Position numbers and translations under genes: made by a program
Assembly (NCBI RefSeq): GCF_000271305.1
Contig: NZ_AKGD01000001.1
Coordinates: 1-64,000 of the forward strand
Origin: Hydrocarboniphaga effusa AP103
GTDB lineage: Bacteria; Pseudomonadota; Gammaproteobacteria; Nevskiales; Nevskiaceae
Direction of reading: 5' to 3'
DNA: 64,000 nucleotides
Part shown: piece after piece, positions 37,801 to 44,938 of the stretch
Layout: the number at the start of each line of letters is the position of its first letter
Position numbering within the stretch: position 1 is the first letter of the stretch
The notes under the pieces: generated by a model
Told to the model about the DNA's origin: nothing
Database searches by the model: none
The model's input: only the letters and a program-made list of their open reading frames with translations

Positions 37801-40800
37801 CGCGCCATGCGCTTTCAGCGCGCGCGTGATCGTCTCCGCTTCGGCCTTGTCGCCGACGGCGGTTCCGGTGCCGTGCGCTTCGAGCATGCCGAGCGTCGCG
37901 GGAGAGAAGCCGGCCTTGCCGTAAGCACGGTTGAGCGCGCGAATCTGCCCGTCCGGACGCGGAGCGGTCATGCCGAGCGCCTTGCCGTCGCTCGATCCGG
38001 CCACCGCCTTGATCACCGCATAGATGCGATCGCCCGCGGCTTCGGCGTCGGCCAGGCGCTTGAGCACCACCATCGTGACGCCTTCCGAGATCACGATGCC
38101 GTCGGCCTTCTTGTCGAAAGCCTTGGCCTTGCCATCGGGCGACAGCGCGCCGGTCTTGGCGAAGCACATGAAGCCATAGGGGCTCTGCACGGTGTCGACG
38201 CCGCCGGTGATGGCGACGTTGCTGCGCCCCGATTCGAGTTCGTTGCAGGCCATCGACAGCGCCGCGAGCGACGAGGCGCAGGCCGCGTCGATCGTGAAGT
38301 TGAGCCCGCCGAAATCCATGCGGTTGGTGACGCGGCCCGCGGCCACATTGAGCAGCACGCCGGCGAAGGATTCGTTGCTCCACTCGGGCAGGCGCTTGTA
38401 GGCGTCGGCATCGAGATCGGCGACGAAGCGCGGAAGCTCCGAGCGCACGCCGTATTGCAGGCCGAGGTCGCCCGCGCCTCCGCTCGCACCGAGAATCACG
38501 CTGGTGTGCTCGCGATCGAAATCCGCATGGCTCTGGTCGAGCCCGGCGTCTTCGAGCGCGCGATTGACCGCTTCGAGCGTGAGCAGCTGCAGCGGATCGA
38601 TCGACTTCATCGAGTTCGGCGGAATGCCGTAGCGCGTCGGGTCGAACAGCACCTCGTCGATGAAGCCGCCCCACTTGCTGTAGATCTTGTCCTTGGCGTT
38701 GCGGTCGGCGTCGAAGTACAGGCGCCAGTCCCAGCGATCGCGCGGCACTTCTGTGATCGCGTTGACCTTGCCGAGCACGTTGTCCCAATACGCTTCGGCG
38801 TCCTGCGCCTTCGGCAGCATCAGGCCGATGCCGACGATCGCGATGTCGCTCGGCTGCGCCTTTTCGATCCGGACCGAGACCGCGTCGTCGAACCGCTGCA
38901 ACAGCGCGTGGCCGCCGTTGCTGACGCGATCGTGCAGTTCGGCGATCGACAGCGGCGCATCGGTGAGCGTCGCCACCTGGCCGATCATGTACATGCCATC
39001 GGTCAGCTGCTGCGCCGGATCGATGTCGACGACCTTGCCGGACTCGTCGCGGTTCTTGCCTTTGGAGGCGATGCGCAAACGGCCGAGGTTCAGGTCTTCG
39101 AGCGTGTCTCGAATCTCGTCGGCATTGCGGTTCTCGCGCATGAGCGCGCGGCGCGCCTCGAAAAAGTCGTGCGCGAATTTCGTGTCCGCGCAACGCGTCG
39201 CATGGCCCGGCCCGGTTTCGAGATTGACGGTGCGCGCGCAGGCCACGGCCTGCTCCTGGAAGCCCTGCACGATCGCGCCAGTGGCGACGATCTCGTGCGT
39301 GAACAGATACGCGGTGCCCATCAGCGCGCCGACCTTCATGCCACGCGCGGCGAGCGGCGCCGTCAGCGCGGCGAGCATCGCGCCCGAGCGCGCATCGCTG
39401 ATGCCGCCCGCGAACAGCAGGTGAATGTCGGCTTCGCTGCCGGGCTTCACGTTCTCGAGCAGCACCTCGATCATCTGCTCCCACAGCGGGAAACTCGCGA
39501 TCGGGCCGATATGGCCGCCGCATTCGCGGCCTTCGAACACGAAGCGCTTGGCGCCCTGTTCGAGATACATCTTGAGCAGCGCCGGCGCCGGCGCGTGGAT
39601 GTAGGTCTTGATGCCGCGCGATTCGAAAGCCGCGGCCTGGTCCGGACGCCCGCCCGCGATCAGCGCATACGGCGGCTTGCACTTCCAGATCGCCTCGCAC
39701 TGCTCGTCGCGCAGGGCCTGCGGAATGAAGCCGAGCATGCCGACGCCCCAGGCGCGATCGCCCGCGAGCGCCGCGGTCTGCTCGAGCATGTCGAGCACCT
39801 GGTCACCGCGCATCAGCGCGAGCGCGAGAAACGGCAGCGCGCCGTTTTCGGTCACGCTCGCCGCGAAAGCCGGGCTGTCGGAGACGCGCGTCATCGGCCC
39901 CTGGGCGAGCGGATAGCGCGTGCCCTGCGATTGCGCGAGCGCGCTGCCTTCGGCCAGATGACCGAGTTCGGCAGCCTGCCGCAGCGCGTCGAAACTGCTT
40001 TTGCGCAAGGCCTGAATCAGGCGTCCGATGCGCTTGAAACGCGCGCGATAGATCGCCGCGGCACCGATGCCCTGGCCCACCGGAAGCAGCGAGGCTTCGT
40101 CCCAGCCGATGCGCGCGTCGAGGGCCTGCCGCCAGGATTCGATCGCCAGCGTTCCGGCTTCGGCGAGCCTTGCATCCGCGTCAGCGTGCTTGAGCTGTGC
40201 CGCAGCGGGCTTGGCATAAACGCGGCAGGGCGCATCGATGAGCTCGCCGAACAGCCGCGTCTCGGCACCGACCAGGCGCGCGAGTTCGTTCTTGAGGCTT
40301 TCGGGCAGCGCCGAATCGTCGAGCAGCAGAACCTGATCGTCGAGCACCACGCCGGCCGCGCCGGCCGCACGACAACCGGCCGCCGTGTGCAGGCCGACGC
40401 CGCCGCGCACATAGATCGGCAGCGAGGTCTTGCGCAGGAGTTTCTGGATCAGGATGTAGCTCGAATCCTCACCGACCCAGCCCGGAGCCTCATGGCCCTT
40501 GGCGACGAGGCCGGTGACCTTCGGCAGCGCCGCGAGCTGCACGTCGAGATCGTCGGCCCGCGTGACTTGCAGCCACGTGCGGTGATGCGCAAGCACGGCC
40601 CCGTCGAGCGACTTCAAGCCGTCGAACGGCCCCGAGAGCAGCACGGTCAGCGCGCGCTCGCCCGCATGCGCGAGCAAGTCGCGCGCGAGTTCGAATTGCG
40701 CGGCCGGAACATGCAGGCCGACGGAGCCCGACGTGGCGCTCAGCAGTCGCGCGAAGTTCGCATGCGCGAGCCCCGCGTCGGTGCAGAACTCGAGATCCAG

Positions 40801-40899
40801 CAGACCGACGCCGCCCGCTCGCGCCGCCGACACGGCGACTCCGGGATGCGCCCAGGCTGCGGGGGCCAATGCAAGGACATCGAAGCTTGGTTCGCTCAT
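31867..40899 (-). CDS. Pfa-like synthase subunit: ER-KS-AT-(ACP)4-KR-DH megasynthase
   Basis: 3010-aa iterative lipid/polyketide synthase. Residues 1-230 and 330-600 are two nitronate-monooxygenase/PfaD-like TIM barrels, the second with the FMN-site segment GRECGGHIGP near 455. KS (about 680-1130): Cys in DAACASS near 871, EAHGTGT, LGHTKAS. AT (about 1240-1560): PGQGAQY, GHSYGE near 1346. A Pro/Ala/Val linker follows, then four ACPs centred near 1806, 1917, 2025 and 2130, each with LGIDSIKR. KR (about 2200-2680): TGGARGI near 2431 and the SVAG...Y active site. DH (about 2720-3000): HMIDGKPVLP fits HxxxGxxxxP, with DVAAQ as the second-half acid. Pfa synthases usually keep PfaD separate; here it is fused in front. 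It starts 73 bp after the sulfatase-like gene. Confidence 0.93.
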   Translation of the reverse strand: MSEPSFDVLALAPAAWAHPGVAVSAARAGGVGLLDLEFCTDAGLAHANFARLLSATSGSVGLHVPAAQFELARDLLAHAGERALTVLLSGPFDGLKSLDGAVLAHHRTWLQVTRADDLDVQLAALPKVTGLVAKGHEAPGWVGEDSSYILIQKLLRKTSLPIYVRGGVGLHTAAGCRAAGAAGVVLDDQVLLLDDSALPESLKNELARLVGAETRLFGELIDAPCRVYAKPAAAQLKHADADARLAEAGTLAIESWRQALDARIGWDEASLLPVGQGIGAAAIYRARFKRIGRLIQALRKSSFDALRQAAELGHLAEGSALAQSQGTRYPLAQGPMTRVSDSPAFAASVTENGALPFLALALMRGDQVLDMLEQTAALAGDRAWGVGMLGFIPQALRDEQCEAIWKCKPPYALIAGGRPDQAAAFESRGIKTYIHAPAPALLKMYLEQGAKRFVFEGRECGGHIGPIASFPLWEQMIEVLLENVKPGSEADIHLLFAGGISDARSGAMLAALTAPLAARGMKVGALMGTAYLFTHEIVATGAIVQGFQEQAVACARTVNLETGPGHATRCADTKFAHDFFEARRALMRENRNADEIRDTLEDLNLGRLRIASKGKNRDESGKVVDIDPAQQLTDGMYMIGQVATLTDAPLSIAELHDRVSNGGHALLQRFDDAVSVRIEKAQPSDIAIVGIGLMLPKAQDAEAYWDNVLGKVNAITEVPRDRWDWRLYFDADRNAKDKIYSKWGGFIDEVLFDPTRYGIPPNSMKSIDPLQLLTLEAVNRALEDAGLDQSHADFDREHTSVILGASGGAGDLGLQYGVRSELPRFVADLDADAYKRLPEWSNESFAGVLLNVAAGRVTNRMDFGGLNFTIDAACASSLAALSMACNELESGRSNVAITGGVDTVQSPYGFMCFAKTGALSPDGKAKAFDKKADGIVISEGVTMVVLKRLADAEAAGDRIYAVIKAVAGSSDGKALGMTAPRPDGQIRALNRAYGKAGFSPATLGMLEAHGTGTAVGDKAEAETITRALKAHGASAKTVALGSVKTILGHTKASAGIAGLVKLALSLHHRVLPAHANVDDPLDAIAEQSSPAFLLKEPKPWLANVDGTPRRGGVSAFGFGGTNFHAVLEEYRDGMAHAEVPGARSWTQELIVFRAADAASLKADVERVLELAKAGPRLKLALLAASLAREADRKRGSRALLAFATRNRATLIADLELALARLAGDAKPLPPHIKLALERPLTAPTLAFVFPGQGAQYVNMGLESALFVEELRSALERADRTLATLLPERLSRRVWPESAFNAAIEVAQQQQLTDTRYAQPAIGTLSLGYLNLARRLGLQAVATAGHSYGEFAALHAAGVIDEADFLKLSATRGSVMAAAASSGTPGGMAAVSAARDKVADAIAAFAGVKVANHNAPEQTVISGPAAQIDAAVAALSAAGLRVTRLPVSGAFHTELMEPAKAPLSAAIADASFNAPTIAVYSNGSGARYPESIAAMRAQLDAHLLSSVEFVREIEAMYADGVRVFLELGPKSILSNMIGATLAGRDARCVSLDGQGGGLRGLLSGLADLLAAGVDFELSRLFAGRPIEALPLARVAELAKPATVKPTAWYLSGGYARPHADPIKRTGVEPPMTLEKAAEAKQAIVQKIADSLPKPEPVVVQAAAPVSAPVHAPAMPVAASAQSGDALAAYHETMRQFLSLQERVMAQFLGGSAAPAAMPMAAPVQMPVHVVAPVQVPVAAPVQIPAPVVVVAPAVMVAAVPTPAASAAPTLDTAALSAMLLRLVADRTGYPEDMLSLDADLEAELGIDSIKRVEIAGSLQKALPAALGEAMQSQMERYTRAKTLRAIVEPLAGIASTLLPAAATSIAVTQSVASTMPSPAAPPVSIDVQASLLKLVADRTGYPEDMLSLDADLEADLGIDSIKRVEIVGAFQKSLPASVSEALQSQMEKLTRAKNLRSIVDAVQPLLSSAVPVSITVSVTAPAPLAVAAAVSFDARDLLLTIVADRTGYPSEMLALDADLEADLGIDSIKRVEIVGALQKQLPTEIGAAMQAAMESFTRAKSLATILERLSALGASSPASAAVAAAPVIVQASVATSFDARELLLGIVADRTGYPAEMLALDADLEADLGIDSIKRVEIVGALQKQLPTEIGAAMQAAMESFTRAKSLAIILERIAALGSGSAAPSIPSAPIPTAASEPVVAQAADVPRYVIRPRPAPLTGARVKLSGPVIVAGGRDAIVLPLIRRLESAGLKPIRLDAIDAATLASSVARIRAEHGVIAGVIHLHGLSEDQPQTLVEWQQLGERSVISLFRLLQPIGEGLANIRVIAASRLGGTFGRDAVGPGTPLAGGLNGMLNCVRDEYPQATLRAVDFNGQTDDTIASHLADELLADDRSVEAGHTGDARYSVATVEEALADTPFAPHLQPAADWVVLATGGARGITAELLEEMVVPGITLVLLGRTPEPAPESSIFGGAIASATDPASLKRVLIEQMRERGEMPKPVEIDRAVQKILTEREVRANLQRLRAKGATVGYFACDVRNEAAFGGVIDGIYANYGRIDAVLHGAGVIEDKRIADKSDDSFARVLNTKLDSSFILTQKLRPETLKLLVFFTSVAGRYGNRGQIDYAAANEACNRLAWTLSRRWPETRVIAANWGPWDAGMASEGVKRQFRERGIEPIPVDGGRRYFLRELACGPKHEVELVIGKGPWQQAEVASVSSKAAASQYPLVRGPLRMGAGGALVLTHRFGLDSDPYLGDHMIDGKPVLPAAAATEWVAQVVGQGWPGWQVAEVQELRTLAGVVLEPGATREIEIRAKATSHSGPGEQTVTVDIADPTRKAPLYRASVRLVEHLEAPVVDVPQPIAGLRMDPHQTYERMLFHTGRFRLLTGITAVAPAGVDAMVSPSSLGEWIDAEGEWLFDPGLIDVAAQLAWIWGRTHRQQSALPSRFGRVLRVPGLPKPKGSLSLRFRIKPADHDQAVRYDAVFIDEEGRVRLAMLDAESTLSAALNRIGSERL
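34393..35590 (-). repeat. Tandem ACP-coding repeats in the megasynthase
   Basis: Four direct repeats, one per ACP, about 315-335 bp apart (LGIDSIKR codons near 34510, 34824, 35148 and 35481). The third and fourth ACPs in protein order (34707-34929 and 34393-34614) are almost identical at DNA level over about 222 bp, implying a recent duplication or gene conversion. The first two (35366-35575 and 35033-35240) are more diverged. Confidence 0.9.
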
Positions 40900-40972
40900 G
40901 ACACCACCCTACCAATCAGACGCAACAGCCGACGCCGCAAGCGGCCGTCGCTGGCCGCAAACGCCTTTTGCG

Positions 40973-41791
40973 CTATCGCTTGCGACCTTCCAGAAACGGC
41001 ACTTCGAGCACCTTCTCGTGCACGATCGGACCGTGGCCGAAATAGCCCCCTTCACCGAAACACTCGCCGTGATCGGCGGTGATGATGAAATGCGTATCGA
41101 CGGGCGCTTTCGAGATCAGCGCGCCGAGCACCTGATCGACGTATTCGACGGTCTTGACCTGCTGGGTATGCAGATCCTTCATCTGGTCATCGTCGAAGAA
41201 CCGGTCGTCGCTGGCATGCCCGAGTTCGTCATCCATGCGCTTGAACACGCCGTGCACGCCGGAGATGTGCGGCAGCGACTTGGGATCGAGCATGTAGGGG
41301 TAATGCGTCTCGCCCAGGTTCAGGAAATGGAAGCTGGGCTCGTCATCGTAGAACTCGATCTCCTCGACCATGCCGGCGAAATCGCTGTGGTTCGCCATGA
41401 GCTTGTAGTCGTCGAAATGCTTGTTCAGATGCGAGAACGGATTGAGCACCGGCATCGACACGCGCGCGACGTTGCGATAGCCGTTGTCCTTGAGCACCTT
41501 GGGCAGCGAAAGCTGCGGCACGAAGCTCTTGAACGACAGGTCGGCGATGCCGAGCCGGCCGACCCACTGGCTGAATTCTTTCTTGTAGACCTCGGAAGCG
41601 AAGACGCCCTGCGGGCTCTCATGCGGAACCATTCCCATGAGATAGGTGTAGTGCGACGGCGAAGTCCAGGAGGCATAGGAGTACCGGCGGCTACCGGCTC
41701 CAATGCGATCCATGTTCGGACGCTTGGCGCGCTGATAGCTGTCGAACCGGCAGCTGTCCATGACGATGAAAACGAGATTGTGTCCAGCCAT
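40973..41791 (-). CDS. Sulfatase-like alkaline-phosphatase-superfamily enzyme
   Basis: 272 aa, short for a sulfatase. The metal-site Asp lies in FIVMDSCRFDS near residue 12. The nucleophile region is WTSPSHYTYLMG near 43. The later metal site is TADHGECFGEGG with HGPIVHE near 240-255. The formylglycine signature C/S-x-P-x-R is absent (T-S-P-S-H), so true sulfatase activity is doubtful; phosphatase, phosphodiesterase or phosphotransferase chemistry with Ser or Thr is more likely. There is no signal peptide. It is the first gene of the 19-kb lipid-synthase operon, preceded by an AT-rich 190-bp region that should hold the operon promoter. Confidence 0.8.
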   Translation of the reverse strand: MAGHNLVFIVMDSCRFDSYQRAKRPNMDRIGAGSRRYSYASWTSPSHYTYLMGMVPHESPQGVFASEVYKKEFSQWVGRLGIADLSFKSFVPQLSLPKVLKDNGYRNVARVSMPVLNPFSHLNKHFDDYKLMANHSDFAGMVEEIEFYDDEPSFHFLNLGETHYPYMLDPKSLPHISGVHGVFKRMDDELGHASDDRFFDDDQMKDLHTQQVKTVEYVDQVLGALISKAPVDTHFIITADHGECFGEGGYFGHGPIVHEKVLEVPFLEGRKR

Positions 41792-41821
41792 GAAAAAGGG
41801 CGGCCTCGGCGTGTGAGCGCT

Positions 41822-41908
41822 TATTGATATGTAAGTTTATTTGCCGGTTCGCATATTCACCGACCGTTCAGAGGCTACACGCGGCCTTTTCATTTCGATA
41901 TATCAATA
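41822..41908. promoter_or_regulatory. AT-rich leader with a split 9-bp inverted repeat before the lipid operon
   Basis: TATTGATAT (41822-41830) and its exact complement ATATCAATA (41900-41908) flank 69 bp. They sit 31-117 bp upstream of the first operon gene, in a stretch (about 41820-41990) clearly richer in A+T than the rest of the window. The layout fits two half-sites for a regulator that loops or brackets the promoter. No -35/-10 pair is convincing by eye. Confidence 0.45.
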
Positions 41909-41982
41909 TTCCTACAGAAGCTGAACGGAACTCCTTCTTTTATATCGGTTATCCAAGTTACGTCCGAAAGCGGGCCACACCA

Positions 41983-42210
41983 TCAGCCTGGGACCGAAGC
42001 CACAAACCTCACCAGCAGGGTCAGGAATCCGACCAGCAGCAACGTCAGTAAAATACCGACAAGGACAAAGGGGATGGCGCTGCCATGCGTGAAATCACGG
42101 GCCCGATTGCGGCTGTTCTGGACTCCGAAGAACGCCGCCAGAACGCTCAGAACGATCTGCAGCAGCGTGGGCTTGCAGCCGCCCTCGATCATTGGCTTTC
42201 GTGCCGGCAT
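41983..42210 (-). CDS. DUF2970 small membrane protein
   Basis: 75 aa. The first half matches the DUF2970 pattern (LLQIVLSVLAAFFGVQNSRNRARDF), followed by a single strong membrane helix (FVLVGILLTLLLVGFLTLLV). ATG 42210 is chosen because GGAGAAGG lies just upstream and the family begins here; the longer frame passes through a terminator hairpin. Function unknown. Single gene downstream of the peroxiredoxin terminator. Confidence 0.8.
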   Translation of the reverse strand: MPARKPMIEGGCKPTLLQIVLSVLAAFFGVQNSRNRARDFTHGSAIPFVLVGILLTLLLVGFLTLLVRFVASVPG

Positions 42211-42256
42211 GGCCTTCTCCACAGCGAGTGACAGCGGTCGGGTGTGCATGATGGAC

Positions 42257-42286
42257 AAAAAAACGGCGCCACCGGCGCCGTTTTTA
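42257..42286. terminator. Terminator between peroxiredoxin and DUF2970 genes
   Basis: ACGGCGCC (42263-42270) pairs with GGCGCCGT (42273-42280), with seven A before and a T-run after, so it is active on either strand. It ends the peroxiredoxin transcript on the minus strand. Confidence 0.88.
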
Positions 42287-42341
42287 CGCACCGGGCGCCG
42301 AAGGCCGGCACCCGTCTGTCGAAACCGTGCCGCGTGCCGGC

Positions 42342-42983
42342 TCAGCGCTTCGGCGACGGCACCACGCGCAGGTAGGGCTTGATCTCGTTCCATCCGCCTG
42401 GGAACAGTTTCTTTGCGTCCTCGTTATTGACCGACGGTACGATGATCACGTCGTCGCCGGGCTTCCAGTTCACCGGCGTCGCCACCTTGTACTGGTCGGT
42501 GAGCTGCAGTGAGTCGATCACGCGCAGGATCTCGTCGAAGTTGCGGCCCGTGCTGGCCGGATAGGTCAGCGTCAGGCGCACTTTCTTGTTCGGGTCGATC
42601 ACGAACACCGAGCGCACGGTGAAACGGTCCGAGGCGTTCGGGTGGATCATCCCGTACAGATTGGCCACCTTGAAGTCCGGATCGGCGATCAGCGGGAAGT
42701 TCAGCGGCGTTCCCTGCGTCTCGGCGATGTCCTTGCTCCAACCCTCGTGATCCTTGAGCTCGTCGACCGACAGGCCGATGGCCTTGACGTTGCGCTTGTC
42801 GAACTCCGGCTTGAGCTTGGCGGTGTAGCCGAGCTCGGTGGTGCAGACCGGCGTGTAGTTCTTGGGGTGCGAGAACAGCACGCCCCAGGAATTGCCGAGC
42901 CATTGGTGGAACGACACACGGCCTTCGGTGGTGTCCGCTTCAAAATCGGGGGCGATATCGCCGAGTTGCAGGGTCATGCTCAT
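42342..42983 (-). CDS. 1-Cys (Prx6-like) peroxiredoxin
   Basis: Thiol peroxidase reducing hydrogen peroxide and organic peroxides in the cytoplasm. The peroxidatic Cys lies in PVCTTE near residue 47, with the upstream FSHPKNYTP segment. The chain runs to 213 aa with the C-terminal extension of the Prx6 group, and there is no second Cys, so an external thiol must regenerate it. ATG 42983 gives the family N-terminus; a GGAGATGAGC sequence overlaps the start. Isolated gene ending at a strong terminator. Confidence 0.93.
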   Translation of the reverse strand: MSMTLQLGDIAPDFEADTTEGRVSFHQWLGNSWGVLFSHPKNYTPVCTTELGYTAKLKPEFDKRNVKAIGLSVDELKDHEGWSKDIAETQGTPLNFPLIADPDFKVANLYGMIHPNASDRFTVRSVFVIDPNKKVRLTLTYPASTGRNFDEILRVIDSLQLTDQYKVATPVNWKPGDDVIIVPSVNNEDAKKLFPGGWNEIKPYLRVVPSPKR

Positions 42984-43073
42984 CTCCTTGTCAGTCGAAC
43001 CGGTATCAGGCTGTTCAGCCAGATTCCTGAGACCGCCGAGCCTCGGCTCTTATTCCTTCCTTGACAAGGAAGA

Positions 43074-44453
43074 TCAAGTCATAAGAACAGAACCACTGCG
43101 ATCGAACGCCAGTCGGCGCGTCCGGCGACGGAAGCGCAACACCAGTCCGACCGCCGCAACCGACAGCCCGGCGATGAAGCCACACCATACGCCTGCGGGG
43201 CCGATCGGCGTATGGAACGACACCAGCGCGGCGACCGGCAGGCCGACGAACCAGTACGCGACCAGGGTCACCGCCATCGGCACACGCGTGTCCTTGAACC
43301 CTCGCAGCGCCCCGTTGGCCGTGGCCTGCACGCAGTCGAAGATCTGGAACAGCGCCGCGAAGCCGAGAAAGCGCACCGCGAGCTCGGAGACCTCGGGCAC
43401 CTTCGTGTAGAGCCCGACGATGGCGCCCGGCAGCAGCACCATGATCCCCGCCGACAGCAGTGCGAACGCCGCGCCGAGCCAGATGCCCGCATAGCCACTC
43501 AAGGTCGCCGCCCCGGTATCGCGCGCGCCGACTTTCTGGCCGACGCGGATCGTCGTCGCCAGCCCGATCGACAGCGGCACCATGAAGGCCAGCGAGGCGA
43601 AGTTCAGCGCCACCTGGTGCGCGGCCACCACGGTGTCGCCGAAGCGCGCCATCAGCAGCCCGCCGAGATTGAACAGCCAGGCTTCGGCGATCACGGTCGC
43701 GGCGATCGGCGCGCCGAGCCGGAAGATCTCCCAGAGCTCGGGCCTCCAGCGTGGCGCGTGTGCATATAACCGCAGCCCGGCCAGCGTCGGCTCCAAGCGG
43801 TAGCAGACCAGGTAGACGCTGAGCATTGCGCTGATCGCGACGACCGTTCCCCAGGCGGTTCCAACCGCTCCGAATCCGGGCCAGCCGAAGGCCCCGTACA
43901 TGAGCGGGAAGTTCACCGCGATGTTGGTGCCGAGCCCCACCAGGCCGGCGATCAGCGGAACCCGCGTCACGCCCAGGCCCTCGCAGCCGTTGCGCAGGGC
44001 GAAGCACAGGCAGAACGGAATCGCGCCGTAGGAGATCGTGCGCAGGTAAGCCTCGGCGATCCGCGCCGTTTCCGCACTCAGGCCGAGCCGGCTCATGACC
44101 GGATGGGCGATCAGATGCACGATCGCGGTCCACGACAGGCCGAGCCCGACCGCGAGCAACAGCGTGTTGCGTAGGAAATCGCCGGTCTCGGCCGCGAAGC
44201 GGCCGGCTCCGACGCGCTGGGCCACTATCGGGGACACCGACATGAACAGGCCCATGAACACGATGAAGCTCAGGAACCAGACATTGGCCCCGACCGCGAC
44301 GGCCGCCAGCGCGGTCTCGCCGAGCTGCCCGGCCATGATCGTGTCGACGGTATGCATGCCGACGAAGGACAGCTGGGCCGCGATCAGGGGCGCAGCGAGA
44401 AACAGGTTATCCCGGGCCTCGCGAACGAGGCTCCGAACGGTGAAGGATTTCAT
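43074..44453 (-). CDS. MATE family multidrug/cation antiporter
   Basis: 459-aa inner-membrane exporter with about twelve hydrophobic segments and the internal twofold layout of MATE/NorM transporters. The first-helix region ends MHTVDTIMAGQLGE, and the second half repeats it around GDTVVAAHQVALNFAS. It expels cationic compounds with Na+ or H+ exchange; the substrate is unknown. ATG 44453 is chosen because it starts at the typical short cytoplasmic leader (MKSFTVRSLVREARD); an upstream in-frame ATG would add a Ser/Pro-rich stretch without homologue character. The upstream 515 bp are non-coding and hairpin-rich. Confidence 0.93.
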   Translation of the reverse strand: MKSFTVRSLVREARDNLFLAAPLIAAQLSFVGMHTVDTIMAGQLGETALAAVAVGANVWFLSFIVFMGLFMSVSPIVAQRVGAGRFAAETGDFLRNTLLLAVGLGLSWTAIVHLIAHPVMSRLGLSAETARIAEAYLRTISYGAIPFCLCFALRNGCEGLGVTRVPLIAGLVGLGTNIAVNFPLMYGAFGWPGFGAVGTAWGTVVAISAMLSVYLVCYRLEPTLAGLRLYAHAPRWRPELWEIFRLGAPIAATVIAEAWLFNLGGLLMARFGDTVVAAHQVALNFASLAFMVPLSIGLATTIRVGQKVGARDTGAATLSGYAGIWLGAAFALLSAGIMVLLPGAIVGLYTKVPEVSELAVRFLGFAALFQIFDCVQATANGALRGFKDTRVPMAVTLVAYWFVGLPVAALVSFHTPIGPAGVWCGFIAGLSVAAVGLVLRFRRRTRRLAFDRSGSVLMT

Positions 44454-44619
44454 GACGCCTCTCGGGCAAGCCGTGACGTCTGATGCGTCACTGGGACTGC
44501 CCTGACTACCAGGGGGCCGGAATGGTAGAGGCCGAAGACTGCATTGCCAAGACAAGACCGACAACAGCGCGAGTCACTGTGCCGTTGCCGTGGCTGTAGA
44601 GGTTCAACCCCTGGCAGCG

Positions 44620-44759
44620 CCGGCTGAAGCGTCGCGCGCAGCGGCTCAGCCGGCCAGGACGGCCGGCTGAGCTTCGCCGCGACAGGATGTCGCGTCGAAG
44701 CGACCCCGAGCACGGCGCTTCAGCCGGGGGGCCCGTTTGTCGGGAACCGACAAACGGGC
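44620..44759. repeat. Cluster of perfect hairpins (branched REP-like element)
   Basis: Outer stem CCGGCTGAAGCG (44620-44631) pairs with CGCTTCAGCCGG (44716-44727). Inside are hairpin A, GCTCAGCCGGCC/GGCCGGCTGAGC (44644-44672), and hairpin B, CTTCG-nn-GCGACA/TGTCGC-nn-CGAAG (44672-44700). A separate 13-bp hairpin GCCCGTTTGTCGG/CCGACAAACGGGC follows (44731-44759). An RNA would fold as a three-way junction plus a hairpin; DNA could form cruciforms. It lies in the 44454-44968 gap between putA and the MATE gene, in which I see no gene. Confidence 0.75.
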
Positions 44760-44888
44760 GCGGACTTCGGGGCGTGCTTTCTCTAGCCTACGGATCGATG
44801 CACGAGCAAAGAGAAGTAGGGCCCGACCGGCGAGGTCGAAACTCTAAGTTCACAACGAAGCCCGAGCGGAGCGCCCACGAACAAAGCC

Positions 44889-44938
44889 CCTCTCTCCCTC
44901 GCTGTCGCGAGGACTCTCTCCCGCAAGCGGGAGAGAGG
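44889..44938. repeat. Second hairpin group with alternative pairings, after putA
   Basis: Hairpins CCTCGC/GCGAGG (44897-44912) and CTCTCTCCCGC/GCGGGAGAGAG (44914-44937). Alternatively CCTCTCTCCC (44889-44898) can pair with GGGAGAGAGG (44929-44938), excluding the second. It lies 31-80 nt past the putA stop and has no T-run. Similar CTCTCCCGC-AA-GCGGGAGAG palindromes are common intergenic repeats in Xanthomonads. Confidence 0.65.

Noticed and set aside
36397-41082. 1561-codon open frame on the plus strand opposite the megasynthase gene
   Set aside because: Arg/Glu/His-rich translation with no domain, fully antisense to clear KS, AT and ER domains. It is a by-product of high-GC codon use. Similar long plus-strand frames at 28.5-32 kb and 33.6-36.4 kb were rejected for the same reason.
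43034-43072. Short palindromes (CTTCCTT/AAGGAAG) after the MATE gene
   Set aside because: Seven-base stem with no T-run on the relevant strand; too weak to call a terminator.
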